Positions 40,576-49,465 are shown, numbered from the stretch's first letter. The stretch: 64,000 nt of DNA from DATBSK01 sp964501785 (GCA_964501785.1 CAZCUD010000013.1:1-64000), one strand, 5' to 3'. Made by a program: numbers and translations. Notes: generated by a model from the sequence alone, not told the origin.

Positions 40576-41796
40576 ATGACGAACACCACCTCGTCCGAGA
40601 CCACCGCCCCTCGTCCGTGGGCCCGGCCCGGGCCACTCGCGACCTCCCTCCTCGTGTCGGCCTCGGCCGGGGCCGCGGCGATCCACTTCGCCATGGTGCC
40701 CACGCACGCCGAGGAGTCGACCGCGCTCGCGGTTGGCTTCGCCGTGGTGGCCTGGCTCCAGGCCACGTTCGCGGTCGCGGTGCTGGTGCGCCCGACCCGC
40801 GGGCTCCTGCTCGCCGGCGCCGTCCTCAACACCGCCGCGATCGGCGTGTGGGCGTGGAGTCGCCTGTTCGGCACGCCGTTCGGGATCGGCGGCAGCGGGA
40901 TCGAGCCGGTCGAGGCGATCGACGCGCTGTGCGTCGCGCTCGAGGCGACGGTCGTCGGCACGGCGCTGTGGACGACGCTCGCGTCGGCGAGCGTGCGCGA
41001 CCGGGGTCCGGCGATGGTCGCGTCCGCCGGATTCGTGTGCGCGCTCGTCGTCGCGGGCACGAGCGCGGTGCTCGCCGCGCCTGCGGAGCACGATCACGGC
41101 CACGGTGAAGCCGCGGCCGAGTCGCACGACCACGGTGTGTCCGAGGTCACGGGCGCCGCGACGCACGAGCACGACGACGGCGGTCTGAGCGCCGACGCCC
41201 CGACGGGTGACGCCGACCCCGCGGTCGCTCACGACGACGGCAGCGGTCACCATCACGTCCAGTGCACCGCGCCCGTGAGTGCGAAGCAGCAGGCCGCGGC
41301 CGACGCGCTGGTCGCAGACACGCGCGCCACGATCGAGCAATGGAGCAGCTTCGAGGCCGCGGTCGCCGACGGCTTCGTGAACATCACGTCTGAGGGTCAG
41401 CGCGTCGTGCACTACGCGCGGCCCGACTTCATGAGCGATGGCGCGGTGCTCGACGCGTCGGCACCCGAGTCGCTCATCTACGCGTTCCCGCAACGGACGC
41501 CGCCGATCCTGCTCGGCGCGATGTACCTGATGGAGGGCACCGACGACCCGCCGACGCCCGGCGGTTGCCTCACGCAGTGGCACGACCACACGAACCTCTG
41601 CATCGCACCGGGCGAGGGCATGGTCGGCGTCGTCGACGCGAACGGGCAGTGCCCGCCGGGGTCGTCGAACGACACGACCCAGGCGATGATGCACGTCTGG
41701 CGCTACGACACCAGCGCGGGACCGTTCGCCGAGCTGAACGAGGTGGACGCAGCCGAGATCCGCGCCGCCGTGCTCGCCGACCTGCGCGGCACCTGA
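40576..41796 (+). CDS. Membrane protein with His-rich linker and extracytoplasmic domain
   Basis: The 406-residue protein has about four hydrophobic helices in residues 20-165 (for instance LATSLLVSASAGAAAIHFAM and GLLLAGAVLNTAAIGVWAW). A long His/Asp/Glu-rich linker follows (DHGHGEAAAESHDHG, THEHDDGG, GSGHHHVQC). The C-terminal part looks like an outside domain with Cys pairs (GGCLTQWHDHTNLCIAPGEG). His-rich stretches of this type usually bind zinc, nickel or copper. I do not recognise the family. ATG 40576 is the likely start; GTG 40549 would add nine residues. Confidence 0.65.
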   Translation: MTNTTSSETTAPRPWARPGPLATSLLVSASAGAAAIHFAMVPTHAEESTALAVGFAVVAWLQATFAVAVLVRPTRGLLLAGAVLNTAAIGVWAWSRLFGTPFGIGGSGIEPVEAIDALCVALEATVVGTALWTTLASASVRDRGPAMVASAGFVCALVVAGTSAVLAAPAEHDHGHGEAAAESHDHGVSEVTGAATHEHDDGGLSADAPTGDADPAVAHDDGSGHHHVQCTAPVSAKQQAAADALVADTRATIEQWSSFEAAVADGFVNITSEGQRVVHYARPDFMSDGAVLDASAPESLIYAFPQRTPPILLGAMYLMEGTDDPPTPGGCLTQWHDHTNLCIAPGEGMVGVVDANGQCPPGSSNDTTQAMMHVWRYDTSAGPFAELNEVDAAEIRAAVLADLRGT

Positions 41797-41824
41797 CCGG
41801 GCCGTCGCGGTCCCCACGGCATCG

Positions 41825-41887
41825 GCATGTGACATCCATCCACCATGTGGCGCAGGTCCACCACTTGGGTGGCCGAGGGTCACATGC
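41825..41887. repeat. Extended inverted repeat between convergent genes
   Basis: GCATGTGAC (41825-41833) pairs with GTCACATGC (41879-41887), and an inner stem CCACC/GGTGG (41858-41862 with 41868-41872) is possible. It stands between the convergent membrane-protein and P450 genes and may end transcription in both directions. Confidence 0.45.
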
Positions 41888-41928
41888 GGTGCCCGTCGAC
41901 CGCCGGACCGGGGCCGCGCGGACCGGCG

Positions 41929-43143
41929 TCAGTCCCAGACGAGCGGCAGTCCGTAGGCCTGGCGGATCGCCGGCGAGATCGAGATCTCGGTGCCGTCGGC
42001 GACGCGGTAGTCGGGGATGCGGCGGTGCAGCTCCTCGATCGCGACCCGCAGCTCGAGGCGCGCGAGGTGCGATCCGAGGCACCGGTGCGGGCCGCCACCG
42101 AACGCGAGGTGCCGGTTCGCTTCGCGGGCGAAGTCGGCCAGCTCGGGATCGGCGAACTGCGCGGGGTCGAGGTTGCTCGCGCCGATGAGGAGGGTGACGT
42201 GGTCACCGGCGTGCAGCTGCACCCCACCGACCTCGCAGTCCTGCTTCACGACCCGGATCACCATCGTCACCGGCGTCTCGTAGCGGAGCAGCTCCTCGAC
42301 GACGGCGGGCACGATCGAAGGGTCGTCGACGATGGCCCGCCGGCGCTCGGGCTCCCGGGCCAGGTGCAGCACCATGCAGTCGAGCGTCGCGGTGACGGTG
42401 TCGAGCCCACCGAGGAGGAGCAGGTGACAGATGCCGAGGCGCTCCTCCTCGGTGAGCTCCCTGCCCTCGATCTCGGCGACCGCGATCCGGCTGATCAGCG
42501 TGTCGTCGGGCGCGGCCCGTCGCTCGGCGAGCGCCTGCACGAAGTACTCGGTGATCTCGGTGCCGACCCGGTCGCGGATCTCCGCTGCTTCCTCGAGCGT
42601 CTCGGCATCCGGGCGGATGGTCTCGTCACGCCACCGTAGGAACCGTGGCAGGTCGGCCTGCGGGAGGCCCATGAGCGCGAGGAAGATCGACGACGGGAGC
42701 GGGGTGGCGAAGTCCTCGTGGAAGTCGCACGCGCCCCGGTCGACGAACCCGTCGATCAGTCCGTTGACGATGCGACGGGCGTCGGCCTCGAGGGCCGCCA
42801 TCTTCTTCGGGGAGAACTCCGGATCGAGCAGCCGCCGGTACGGCGCGTGGTCGGGCGGGTCGACCTGGAGCGGGATGAGCGGCTGGTCCTGACCGATGTC
42901 GACGGCCTCAGGTGCCGACGAGAAGTACTCGGGGTGCTTGAACGCCCACATCACGTCCTCGTAGCGGGACAGGTAGACGGTGGGTTCGCCCGTGAAGCCC
43001 GAGACCCGTGCGACCGGGCACTCCTCGCGGACCCGTCGGTACGCGTCGAAGGGCGCGCACGCGGCCTCGGGCGTGAACAGCTCGAGGATCACTCCCTCGT
43101 GCGCGGTGGACAGCTCTTCGACGGTCGCGTGTTCGATGGTCAC
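41929..43143 (-). CDS. Cytochrome P450
   Basis: The 404-residue protein has the haem-binding loop FGGGPHRCLGSHLAR (Cys355), the ExxR pair in VEELLRYETPV, and the I-helix segment LLLLGGLDTVTAT, where the usual AGxDT is GGLDT. The size and the lack of a membrane anchor are typical of soluble bacterial class I P450s. It needs a ferredoxin and reductase from elsewhere. Its gene overlaps nothing, but lies 22 bp after the TetR gene's stop in the same direction, so the two are probably co-transcribed and the regulator may sense the P450 substrate. Confidence 0.93.
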   Translation of the reverse strand: MTIEHATVEELSTAHEGVILELFTPEAACAPFDAYRRVREECPVARVSGFTGEPTVYLSRYEDVMWAFKHPEYFSSAPEAVDIGQDQPLIPLQVDPPDHAPYRRLLDPEFSPKKMAALEADARRIVNGLIDGFVDRGACDFHEDFATPLPSSIFLALMGLPQADLPRFLRWRDETIRPDAETLEEAAEIRDRVGTEITEYFVQALAERRAAPDDTLISRIAVAEIEGRELTEEERLGICHLLLLGGLDTVTATLDCMVLHLAREPERRRAIVDDPSIVPAVVEELLRYETPVTMVIRVVKQDCEVGGVQLHAGDHVTLLIGASNLDPAQFADPELADFAREANRHLAFGGGPHRCLGSHLARLELRVAIEELHRRIPDYRVADGTEISISPAIRQAYGLPLVWD

Positions 43144-43165
43144 GGTGGCTCCGGGGGCAGCGCGG

Positions 43166-43825
43166 CTACGGACGGATCCCGACGGCCTGCGCGCCGAAGC
43201 GCCACAGGTACTCGGCTTGCTCGAGGGGCTCGACCTTGCCGAGCCCGACGTCGTGCACGCCCTCGAGCACGAGGACGAACAGCATCTGCGCGTCGCGCGC
43301 CGGGTCGGGCGACGTCGACTCGCCCGCGTCGACCGCGAACGCGAGCTGCGCGCTCAACAGGTCGACCATCGGCGCGAGCGCGACGCGCAGCTCGTCGGGT
43401 CGCTCTTCGCTGAGGCGACGATGCTCCTGGACGAGCATGCGCGCATACCCGATCGCACCGGGGTGCGTGAGCAGCTCGAACACGCCGAACACGTACGCGC
43501 GGACGCGTGCGACCGCGCCGGAGTGGGCTTCGACCTGCGCGCCCAGGATCCCCGCACCGAGGCGGCTGTCGTGCTCGAGCAGCGCCACGAGCAGGTCGTC
43601 CTTGCCGGCGAAGCACCGGTAGAAGCTCTTGAGCGAGAGGCCGGCCTGCGCGGTCACCTGCGCGACCGTGAACGACGCGGAGCCCTCCTCGTTCGCCAGG
43701 TCGCGGGCCGCCGCGAGGAAGCGCTCGAGTCGCTCGACCGATCGAGCGTGGGGCGCCTCGAGGGACCGCGCGATCGCCTGGTCGCGCGGCGAGGAGAGAC
43801 GGCTGTTCACCTCGTCGGAGAACAT
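43166..43825 (-). CDS. TetR-family regulator
   Basis: The 219-residue protein has a TetR helix-turn-helix (RLERFLAAARDLANEEGSASFTVAQVTAQAGLS and LKSFYRCFAGKDDLLVALLEHD) and an all-helical ligand domain. ATG 43825 lies inside an inverted repeat, and the TAGGGT -10 box ends eight bases upstream, so autorepression is likely. The next gene downstream encodes the P450, which is probably its main target. Confidence 0.86.
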   Translation of the reverse strand: MFSDEVNSRLSSPRDQAIARSLEAPHARSVERLERFLAAARDLANEEGSASFTVAQVTAQAGLSLKSFYRCFAGKDDLLVALLEHDSRLGAGILGAQVEAHSGAVARVRAYVFGVFELLTHPGAIGYARMLVQEHRRLSEERPDELRVALAPMVDLLSAQLAFAVDAGESTSPDPARDAQMLFVLVLEGVHDVGLGKVEPLEQAEYLWRFGAQAVGIRP

Positions 43826-43839
43826 GATTCTCCACCCTA
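43817..43839 (-). promoter_or_regulatory. Operator overlapping the tetR start, with leaderless -10 box
   Basis: GGAGAA-N5-TTCTCC (43817-43833) covers the start codon of the TetR gene. On the minus strand TAGGGT (43839-43834) abuts it and ends eight bases before the ATG. Binding here would block transcription start. Confidence 0.6.
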
Positions 43840-43881
43840 GTCGACGCGCCCGGGGGGCTCATGGGCCTACGCTCCCGTCCC

Positions 43882-45084
43882 ATGAACCTGCGGATCCCTC
43901 GTGTCATCGCCGTCCTCGCCCTCGCGCTCCTCTCGCTGAGCTCGCTCGCCGCCTTCGCCCTGCCGGCCGGCGCGCAGTCGCTCGACGACGTCCGCGACAA
44001 GGAGCGGCGCATCGCCGTCGGCAACGTCCTCGTCGGAGAGGACGAGGACATCGACGGGCTGATCGGCTCCGTCGACGGCAACGCGATCGTCGAGGGCACC
44101 GGGCGCAACGGCGTCCTCGTCATCAGCGGTGACGCGCGCGTCTCGGGTCGGGTGATCGGCGACGTCGTCGTGTTCGACGGCAACGCGATCATCAGCGGTC
44201 GCGTCAACGGGGACGTCGTGGCGTGGTCGGGACGAGCCATCATCCGGGACGGCGCGACCGTGACCGGTGACGTCCGGTCGACGAAGTCACCGACGGTCGA
44301 GCGCGGCGCCGAGGTCGGTGGGGACGTCAAGACCATCGACTGGGCCGGCACCTGGAGCTTCCTCGGGGTCCGCGTCCTGGGCTTGTTCTGGCTCGCGGTG
44401 ACCGTGTCGACCGGGGTGCTCGGACTGCTGTTCGTGCTGCTCTTCCCGCGCACGGCGCAGACGACCACGCGCACCGCGCGCGCCAACACCGGCAAGTCGA
44501 TCGGCATCGGCATCCTGGTCGCGATCGGGCTGCCCGTCGTCGCGGTCATCGCGCTGATCACCGTGGTGGGCTTCCCGTTCGGGCTCGGGATCATCGGCGC
44601 GCTCGGCGTGATCCACGCGATCGCCTACGTCGTCGGTGCGCTCTGGTTCGGTCGGTTCATGGTGAAGGAGCCCAAGAGCGCGATCGGCGCGTTCTTCGCC
44701 GGTTGGGCGATCCTGCGGGTCATCGCTCTGATCCCCGGCATCGGCGTCCTCGCGTGGCTCGTCACCACCGTGATCGGCGTCGGCGCGCTCACGATCTCCG
44801 CGTGGCGCGCCGGACGCGCCCCGCTGGAGCCGCCACCCGAGAAGCCGGAGCCTGCGATCCCGCCTGCGAGCGACACGCCCCCGGCGGGCGACGCGGACTC
44901 GGGCGACGGCGGCTCCGGGGACGGTGGCGACAGCGGCACGAGCTGGTCGGCGGACGACTCGTCCACCGAGTCGAGCTCGACGACCACCGCGACCGCCACC
45001 AAGAAGGCCACCCCGACCAAGAAGGCGACCGCCACCAAAGCGAGCGCCGCGAAGACCACGAAGGCCACCAAGAAGTCGTCCTGA
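43882..45084 (+). CDS. Bactofilin-like polymer-forming membrane protein with basic tail
   Basis: The 400-residue protein starts with a signal peptide (up to about PAGAQS). Residues of about 45-150 are short beta-helix turns of the bactofilin type (GNAIVEGTGRNGVLVISGDARVSGRVIGD and so on). Several hydrophobic helices follow (about 165-305). The end is an acidic/Gly-rich linker and a tail of Lys/Ala/Thr repeats (TKKATPTKKATATK) that resembles histone H1-like tails. It could form a surface or division-site polymer anchored in the membrane. The start is ATG 43882, with TACGCT (43868-43873) eight bases before it. Confidence 0.72.
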   Translation: MNLRIPRVIAVLALALLSLSSLAAFALPAGAQSLDDVRDKERRIAVGNVLVGEDEDIDGLIGSVDGNAIVEGTGRNGVLVISGDARVSGRVIGDVVVFDGNAIISGRVNGDVVAWSGRAIIRDGATVTGDVRSTKSPTVERGAEVGGDVKTIDWAGTWSFLGVRVLGLFWLAVTVSTGVLGLLFVLLFPRTAQTTTRTARANTGKSIGIGILVAIGLPVVAVIALITVVGFPFGLGIIGALGVIHAIAYVVGALWFGRFMVKEPKSAIGAFFAGWAILRVIALIPGIGVLAWLVTTVIGVGALTISAWRAGRAPLEPPPEKPEPAIPPASDTPPAGDADSGDGGSGDGGDSGTSWSADDSSTESSSTTTATATKKATPTKKATATKASAAKTTKATKKSS

Positions 45085-45090
45085 CTCCAT

Positions 45091-45141
45091 CGTTCTGGCG
45101 TCAGCACCCCGCTCTCAGGCGGGTCTGCTGACGCCAGAACG
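45091..45141. terminator. Long perfect hairpin between convergent genes
   Basis: Sixteen-base arms (45091-45106 and 45126-45141) pair perfectly, and an inner CCCGC/GCGGG stem adds five pairs. It lies between the bactofilin-like gene and ccdA and can serve as a bidirectional terminator. Confidence 0.7.
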
Positions 45142-45186
45142 CTTGGGCCGCGCCGAGTGCGTCGGGCGAGGCGGCGGTCCGGGCGG

Positions 45187-45948
45187 TCAGCCGATCTCGA
45201 CGAGGAACCTGAGGCCGAGGGCGTCCATCAGGTCGGAGAGCCACGCGGTGATCTTCGGGAGCTCGTCGAGCAAGAGGACGAAGCCGAACAGCGCGAGCAC
45301 CGCGGCGGACACCAGCGTCAACGCCCTCGCGTGGCGCTTCACCCACGCGAGCGGGGCGGCGAAGCGGCCGAACGCCAGCCCGACCGCGAGGAACGACACC
45401 CCGAGCCCGAGCGAGTAGGCGGTGAGCAGCAGGGCCGCCCGGCCGAGCTCCTGCCCCTGGGCCGCGAACCCGAGCACCGTCCCGAGGATGGGCCCGATGC
45501 ACGGCGTCCACCCCAGTCCGAACGCCGCGCCGGTCACCGGTGCCGCCACCGGCCCGAACCGCTCGAGGTGCGGGTGGAACCGGAACTCCTGATACATCCG
45601 GGGCGTCGTGAGCAGCTGCGACCCGGCGAGGTAGGCCGCGAACAGGATGATGATCGCCCCGGAGATCCGGGTGAGCGTCTCCTGGTTCTCGAAGAGAGAG
45701 TCGCTGACCGCGGTCGTCACCAGACCCAGGATCACGAACACGACCGTGAACCCGAGCACGAAGAGGCCCGTCGTGATCGCGATGCGCTTGAGCGACTCCC
45801 GCTGGCCCTCCTCGATCTCGCCGAGCGTGAGGCCCGACACCAGGCTCAGGTAGCCGGGCACGATCGGCAGCACGCACGGCGACAGGAACGAGATGATCCC
45901 GCCGCCGAAGGCGGTCAACAGGTAGAGGTTGGACGAGGCGTTGGCCAC
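45187..45948 (-). CDS. ccdA: CcdA-like cytochrome c biogenesis / thiol-disulfide transport protein
   Basis: The 253-residue protein has six hydrophobic helices and the two Cys-containing motifs of the family: FLSPCVLPIVPGYLSL in helix 1 and GLGWTPCIGPILGTVLG in helix 4. It carries electrons from cytoplasmic thioredoxin to the outside for cytochrome c maturation or other thiol repair. No ResA, CcsA or CcsB gene is visible nearby. It follows the cobalamin operon in the same direction, 54 bp after the cobT stop, and may be read by transcription through from that operon. Confidence 0.88.
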   Translation of the reverse strand: MANASSNLYLLTAFGGGIISFLSPCVLPIVPGYLSLVSGLTLGEIEEGQRESLKRIAITTGLFVLGFTVVFVILGLVTTAVSDSLFENQETLTRISGAIIILFAAYLAGSQLLTTPRMYQEFRFHPHLERFGPVAAPVTGAAFGLGWTPCIGPILGTVLGFAAQGQELGRAALLLTAYSLGLGVSFLAVGLAFGRFAAPLAWVKRHARALTLVSAAVLALFGFVLLLDELPKITAWLSDLMDALGLRFLVEIG

Positions 45949-46002
45949 TGGTGACGAGCGTAACGATCACGCTCGCGGGCGCTGGCGTCGGCGGTGGCGG
46001 CG

Positions 46003-47532
46003 TCAGTCGTCGCGGGCGTCGTCGACCGCGGCTTCGTCGAACGTCGCCATCTCGCTGAGGATCCGGGCTGTGGCTTGCACCAACGGGACGGCGAGGCACG
46101 CGCCGGTGCCCTCGCCGAGGCGCAGGTCGAGCTCGAGCAAGGGCCGCAGCCCGAGGTGCTCGAGGGCTGCCGACGCGCCCGGCTCGGTCGAGCGGTGTCC
46201 GGCGATGACGAGCGACGCGACGCCGGGCGCGAGCGCCTCGGCGAGCACAGCCGCGGCAAGCGCGATCACGCCGTCGACGACGACGGGCACCCGCGCGGCC
46301 GCGCCCGCCACGACGAAGCCCGCCAGCGCGGCGATCTCGAGCCCGCCGACGTCGGCGAGCACCGACATCGGGTCGAGGTGCCGCCTGGAACGCGCGGTGG
46401 CCGCCGCGACGACGCGTGCCTTGTGCTCGAGCATCGCGTCGTCGATGCCGGTGCCCCGTCCCGTCACGGAACGCGCGTCTCGTCCGGTCAGGACGGCGAC
46501 CAACGCCGCCGACGCCGTCGTGTTGCCGATCCCCATGTCGCCGGTGACGAGCAGGTCGTGACCCGCGGCCACCGCTTCGGTGGCCACCGTGGCGCCGACA
46601 TCCAGCGCGGCGCGCGCCTCCAAAGCCGACATCGCCGGGCCCTGCGAGAGGTCCGCGGTGCCCGAGCGCACCTTGCGGCGCTCGACGTCCGGATGCGCGA
46701 CATCGGAGGCAACCCCGACGTCGACGACTCGCACGGTTGCCCCCACCTGGCGCGCGAAGACGTTGATCGCGGCGCCACCGGCCGCGAAGTTCGCGACCAT
46801 CTGGGCGGTGACGTCCTGCGGCCAGGGCGTCACGCCGGACGCGACGACGCCGTGATCGGCAGCGAACACGGCGACGAGCGGGTGTGTCGGCACGGGCGGC
46901 GGACAGCGCCCGGCGATGCCACAGAGGTGCGCGCCCAGGTCTTCGAGGCGACCGAGCGAACCTGGTGGCTTCGTGAGCCGGTCGAGACGGGCGCGCGCCG
47001 CGTCGACCGCATCGGTGTCGAGCGCGGAGACCGCGCGCACGGCCTCCGCCGACGGGCCCGACGTCGCGACCGCGGCTCGGACGAGCGCGTCGTCGAGACC
47101 GTCGTCCGTGGCGGCGAACGCGACACCTGCGGCGAGTGCCGCGCCACGGTCGCTCTCGCGATCACCGATGAAGAGGGTGCGTCCCGGCTCGACCCCGAGG
47201 AGATCGAGCGCTCGTCGTACGGGCGCGGGATCGGGCTTGGCCGCACCGACGTCGGTGGAGGTGACGAGCACCTCGAGCACGGCGTCGATCCCCGACGGCA
47301 CGAGGATCGCCCGGACGTCGGGCTCGCGAAGGACGCTCGTGTTCGTGACCGCGCCGAGCCGCACGCGGCCTCGAAGCGCCGTGAGCGCCTCGATGACTCC
47401 TGGAAGCGGCTCCGCGACGAGATGAGCAGTCGGCGTGCCAGGTTCGGCCTCCGCCACCAGCGTGTCACCGATGTCGAGCAGCACCGCGTCGTACGCGCCG
47501 GCCAGCGCGCTCACGGTCTCGTCCTTCAGCAC
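46003..47532 (-). CDS. cobT: HAD phosphatase fused to CobT (nicotinate-nucleotide:DMB phosphoribosyltransferase)
   Basis: The 509-residue protein has an N-terminal HAD domain (about 1-150) with complete motifs: DIGDT, VTNTS, AAKPDP and FIGDRESD. The rest is CobT: KPPGSLGRLEDLG, VFAADHGV, DMGIGNTTASAALVA, and LRLGEGTGA with the catalytic Glu. CobT makes alpha-ribazole-5'-phosphate from dimethylbenzimidazole. No CobC-type histidine phosphatase is in the operon, so the HAD part is a good candidate for removing that phosphate. It overlaps the upstream decarboxylase gene by seven bases and is the last gene of the cobalamin operon. Confidence 0.9.
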   Translation of the reverse strand: MLKDETVSALAGAYDAVLLDIGDTLVAEAEPGTPTAHLVAEPLPGVIEALTALRGRVRLGAVTNTSVLREPDVRAILVPSGIDAVLEVLVTSTDVGAAKPDPAPVRRALDLLGVEPGRTLFIGDRESDRGAALAAGVAFAATDDGLDDALVRAAVATSGPSAEAVRAVSALDTDAVDAARARLDRLTKPPGSLGRLEDLGAHLCGIAGRCPPPVPTHPLVAVFAADHGVVASGVTPWPQDVTAQMVANFAAGGAAINVFARQVGATVRVVDVGVASDVAHPDVERRKVRSGTADLSQGPAMSALEARAALDVGATVATEAVAAGHDLLVTGDMGIGNTTASAALVAVLTGRDARSVTGRGTGIDDAMLEHKARVVAAATARSRRHLDPMSVLADVGGLEIAALAGFVVAGAAARVPVVVDGVIALAAAVLAEALAPGVASLVIAGHRSTEPGASAALEHLGLRPLLELDLRLGEGTGACLAVPLVQATARILSEMATFDEAAVDDARDD

Positions 47533-48518
47533 GACGTGTCCCCTGTTCCGTCATCGGTCCCGTCGACGTCGGGATCGCACGCCTGAAGGGCGGGCGCCGC
47601 ACCGAGCGCGTTCGCCAACCGTTCGAGCCCGTCGGCATCGGGAACCGCGACGCGGATCCCATCGGTCATCCCGAACGACGAGGTGTCGCGTACGAGCACG
47701 CCGTGACCCGCGAGACGATCCCGGACACCGGCAGCGTCACGCACCAGCACGAACGGTGCGTCCGAGGGCTCGGCTCGCAAGCCGGCTTGGTCGAGCACCG
47801 TGACGAGCTCGTCGCGCAGCTTCGCGATCCCGCGCGACCACGCGCCGAGGTCGGCGCGCTCGAGCAGGTGCGGCAACACCGCACACGCGATCGACCCCAC
47901 CGACCAGTAGGGCTGTCGGGCGCGCAGTCGTGCGACGAGATCCGGATCGGTCCCGATGACGTAGCCCATGCGCAGACCCGGGCACGCGAACACCTTGGTG
48001 AGTGATCCGACGACGATCGAGTCGAGATCGCCGCGAGTCCATTGGCCCGTGGCGAGCGGGAAGAACGCCTCGTCCCAGACGTCGGCGTGCTCATCGGCGG
48101 CAGCGAGCCGACCGGTCGGGTTGTGGGGGTTCGACCGCCAACGGGGGGCCGTGGGCCGGAGCTCCCGCAGGTGCCGTGCGTAGAGGGAGAAGTCGGGCTC
48201 GTCGACACGGCCCACCGGCAGCTCCGCCGCGACCAGCGCGATCGCTTCGGCCCCTCCGTTGGTGAGCAGCACCCGCTCCCGGTCGACGCCGAGCGTCGAG
48301 GCGAGCGCGTCGGTCGCATCCCTCGCGTCCGGATAGCGCGCCACCTCCTGCGCCGCACCGGCGACGAGGAGCGCGGCGTCCGGCGCGAACGGGTTCAAGC
48401 TCTGCGACAGATCGAGCACGGTTGTCGGGTCGACGCCGAGCGCCGCCGCGAGCCGTGCACCGTCACCACCGTGAGCGCCCGGCGCGGGCGCGAGCGGAAG
48501 CGCCGTGTCGCGCCTCAT
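47526..48518 (-). CDS. cobD: Threonine-phosphate decarboxylase (CobD-like aminotransferase fold)
   Basis: The 330-residue PLP enzyme resembles histidinol-phosphate aminotransferase: LDLSQSLNPFAPD, the Asn in SNPHNPTGR, and the PLP Lys in VGSLTKVFACPGLRMGYV. In cobalamin gene groups such proteins make (R)-1-aminopropanol phosphate for the nucleotide loop. The start ATG 48518 overlaps the cbiB stop (ATGA). It works directly with CbiB, the preceding gene. Confidence 0.88.
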   Translation of the reverse strand: MRRDTALPLAPAPGAHGGDGARLAAALGVDPTTVLDLSQSLNPFAPDAALLVAGAAQEVARYPDARDATDALASTLGVDRERVLLTNGGAEAIALVAAELPVGRVDEPDFSLYARHLRELRPTAPRWRSNPHNPTGRLAAADEHADVWDEAFFPLATGQWTRGDLDSIVVGSLTKVFACPGLRMGYVIGTDPDLVARLRARQPYWSVGSIACAVLPHLLERADLGAWSRGIAKLRDELVTVLDQAGLRAEPSDAPFVLVRDAAGVRDRLAGHGVLVRDTSSFGMTDGIRVAVPDADGLERLANALGAAPALQACDPDVDGTDDGTGDTSC

Positions 48519-49465
48519 GCCGCCACGGCCGGCGCGTTGCGACGCAAGCGTCGTGAGCGGCGGGCACGAACGGCCCAGAGCAGGCCGCTGGTCGCCAGGG
48601 TCACGCCGAGCACGAGCTCGACGCGTTCGGCGAGCTCGACGGCGCGCCCGATGTCCGAGCGCGACGGGCGCGGCCCCTCCCCGAGCCGCGGACGATCCTC
48701 CTGGCGCGTGCCGTAGCGAAGCGGCCCGCCGAGCTCGACACCGAGGGCTGCCGCGAACGCGGCCTCCGCCACGCCGGCGTTCGGGGACGGGTGCGACGCC
48801 GCGTCGCGACGCACCGTGGCCAGCACGGAACGTGCTCGGTGCGGATGGGCGGCGCAGACGAGCGCGGCGGTCACCCGCGCCGGGACGTACGCGGCCGCGT
48901 CGTCGAGGCGTGCGCTGCTCCAGCCGAAGCGTGCGTACCGCTCCGACCGGTCTCCCACCATCGCGTCCATCGTATTGATCGCGCGGTGCGCGGCCGCTCC
49001 GATCGCGCCGCCGGTCGCGCCCCAGAGGGCCGGTGCCACGACGGCGTCGACGGTGTTCTCGGCGACGGATTCGACGACTGCCGCGGAGATGCCCGACTCG
49101 TCGAGTGCAGACGGGTCGCGACCGACGAGCGCCGGAAGCGCGGCGCGCGCCCCATCGAGGTCCTGCTCGTCGAGCAGTCGCGCGATCGCACGCGCCTCGT
49201 CGCGCAGCATGCGGCCTGCCGCGCAGCACGCAACCGTGATGGCGGTGGACCCGGCCACGATCCCGGCCAGCGCGCCCAGTGCAACGCCCGTGCCGGTGTA
49301 CCGGAGGCCCGCCGCCCGGTCGTCGGCGAACACCGTGCGTTCGACGATGCCCATGGTCGAGCCGAACGCCGCGACGGGATGGATCGCGGCCGGCGGTTCG
49401 CCGAAGAGCTGGTCGAGCCCCAGGCCGATGGCGCTGCCGACGAGCTGACGCGGGCCACGGTTCAC
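48515..49465 (-). CDS. cbiB: Adenosylcobinamide-phosphate synthase
   Basis: The 316-residue membrane protein has the CbiB/CobD pattern: LGLDQLFGEPPAAIHPVAAFG, VVESVAENTVDAVVAPALWG and RAINTMDAMVGDR, each with conserved Asn/Asp residues. It joins aminopropanol phosphate to adenosylcobyrate. Several hydrophobic stretches agree with the known integral membrane topology. It overlaps both neighbours, with cobS upstream. Confidence 0.92.
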   Translation of the reverse strand: MNRGPRQLVGSAIGLGLDQLFGEPPAAIHPVAAFGSTMGIVERTVFADDRAAGLRYTGTGVALGALAGIVAGSTAITVACCAAGRMLRDEARAIARLLDEQDLDGARAALPALVGRDPSALDESGISAAVVESVAENTVDAVVAPALWGATGGAIGAAAHRAINTMDAMVGDRSERYARFGWSSARLDDAAAYVPARVTAALVCAAHPHRARSVLATVRRDAASHPSPNAGVAEAAFAAALGVELGGPLRYGTRQEDRPRLGEGPRPSRSDIGRAVELAERVELVLGVTLATSGLLWAVRARRSRRLRRNAPAVAA

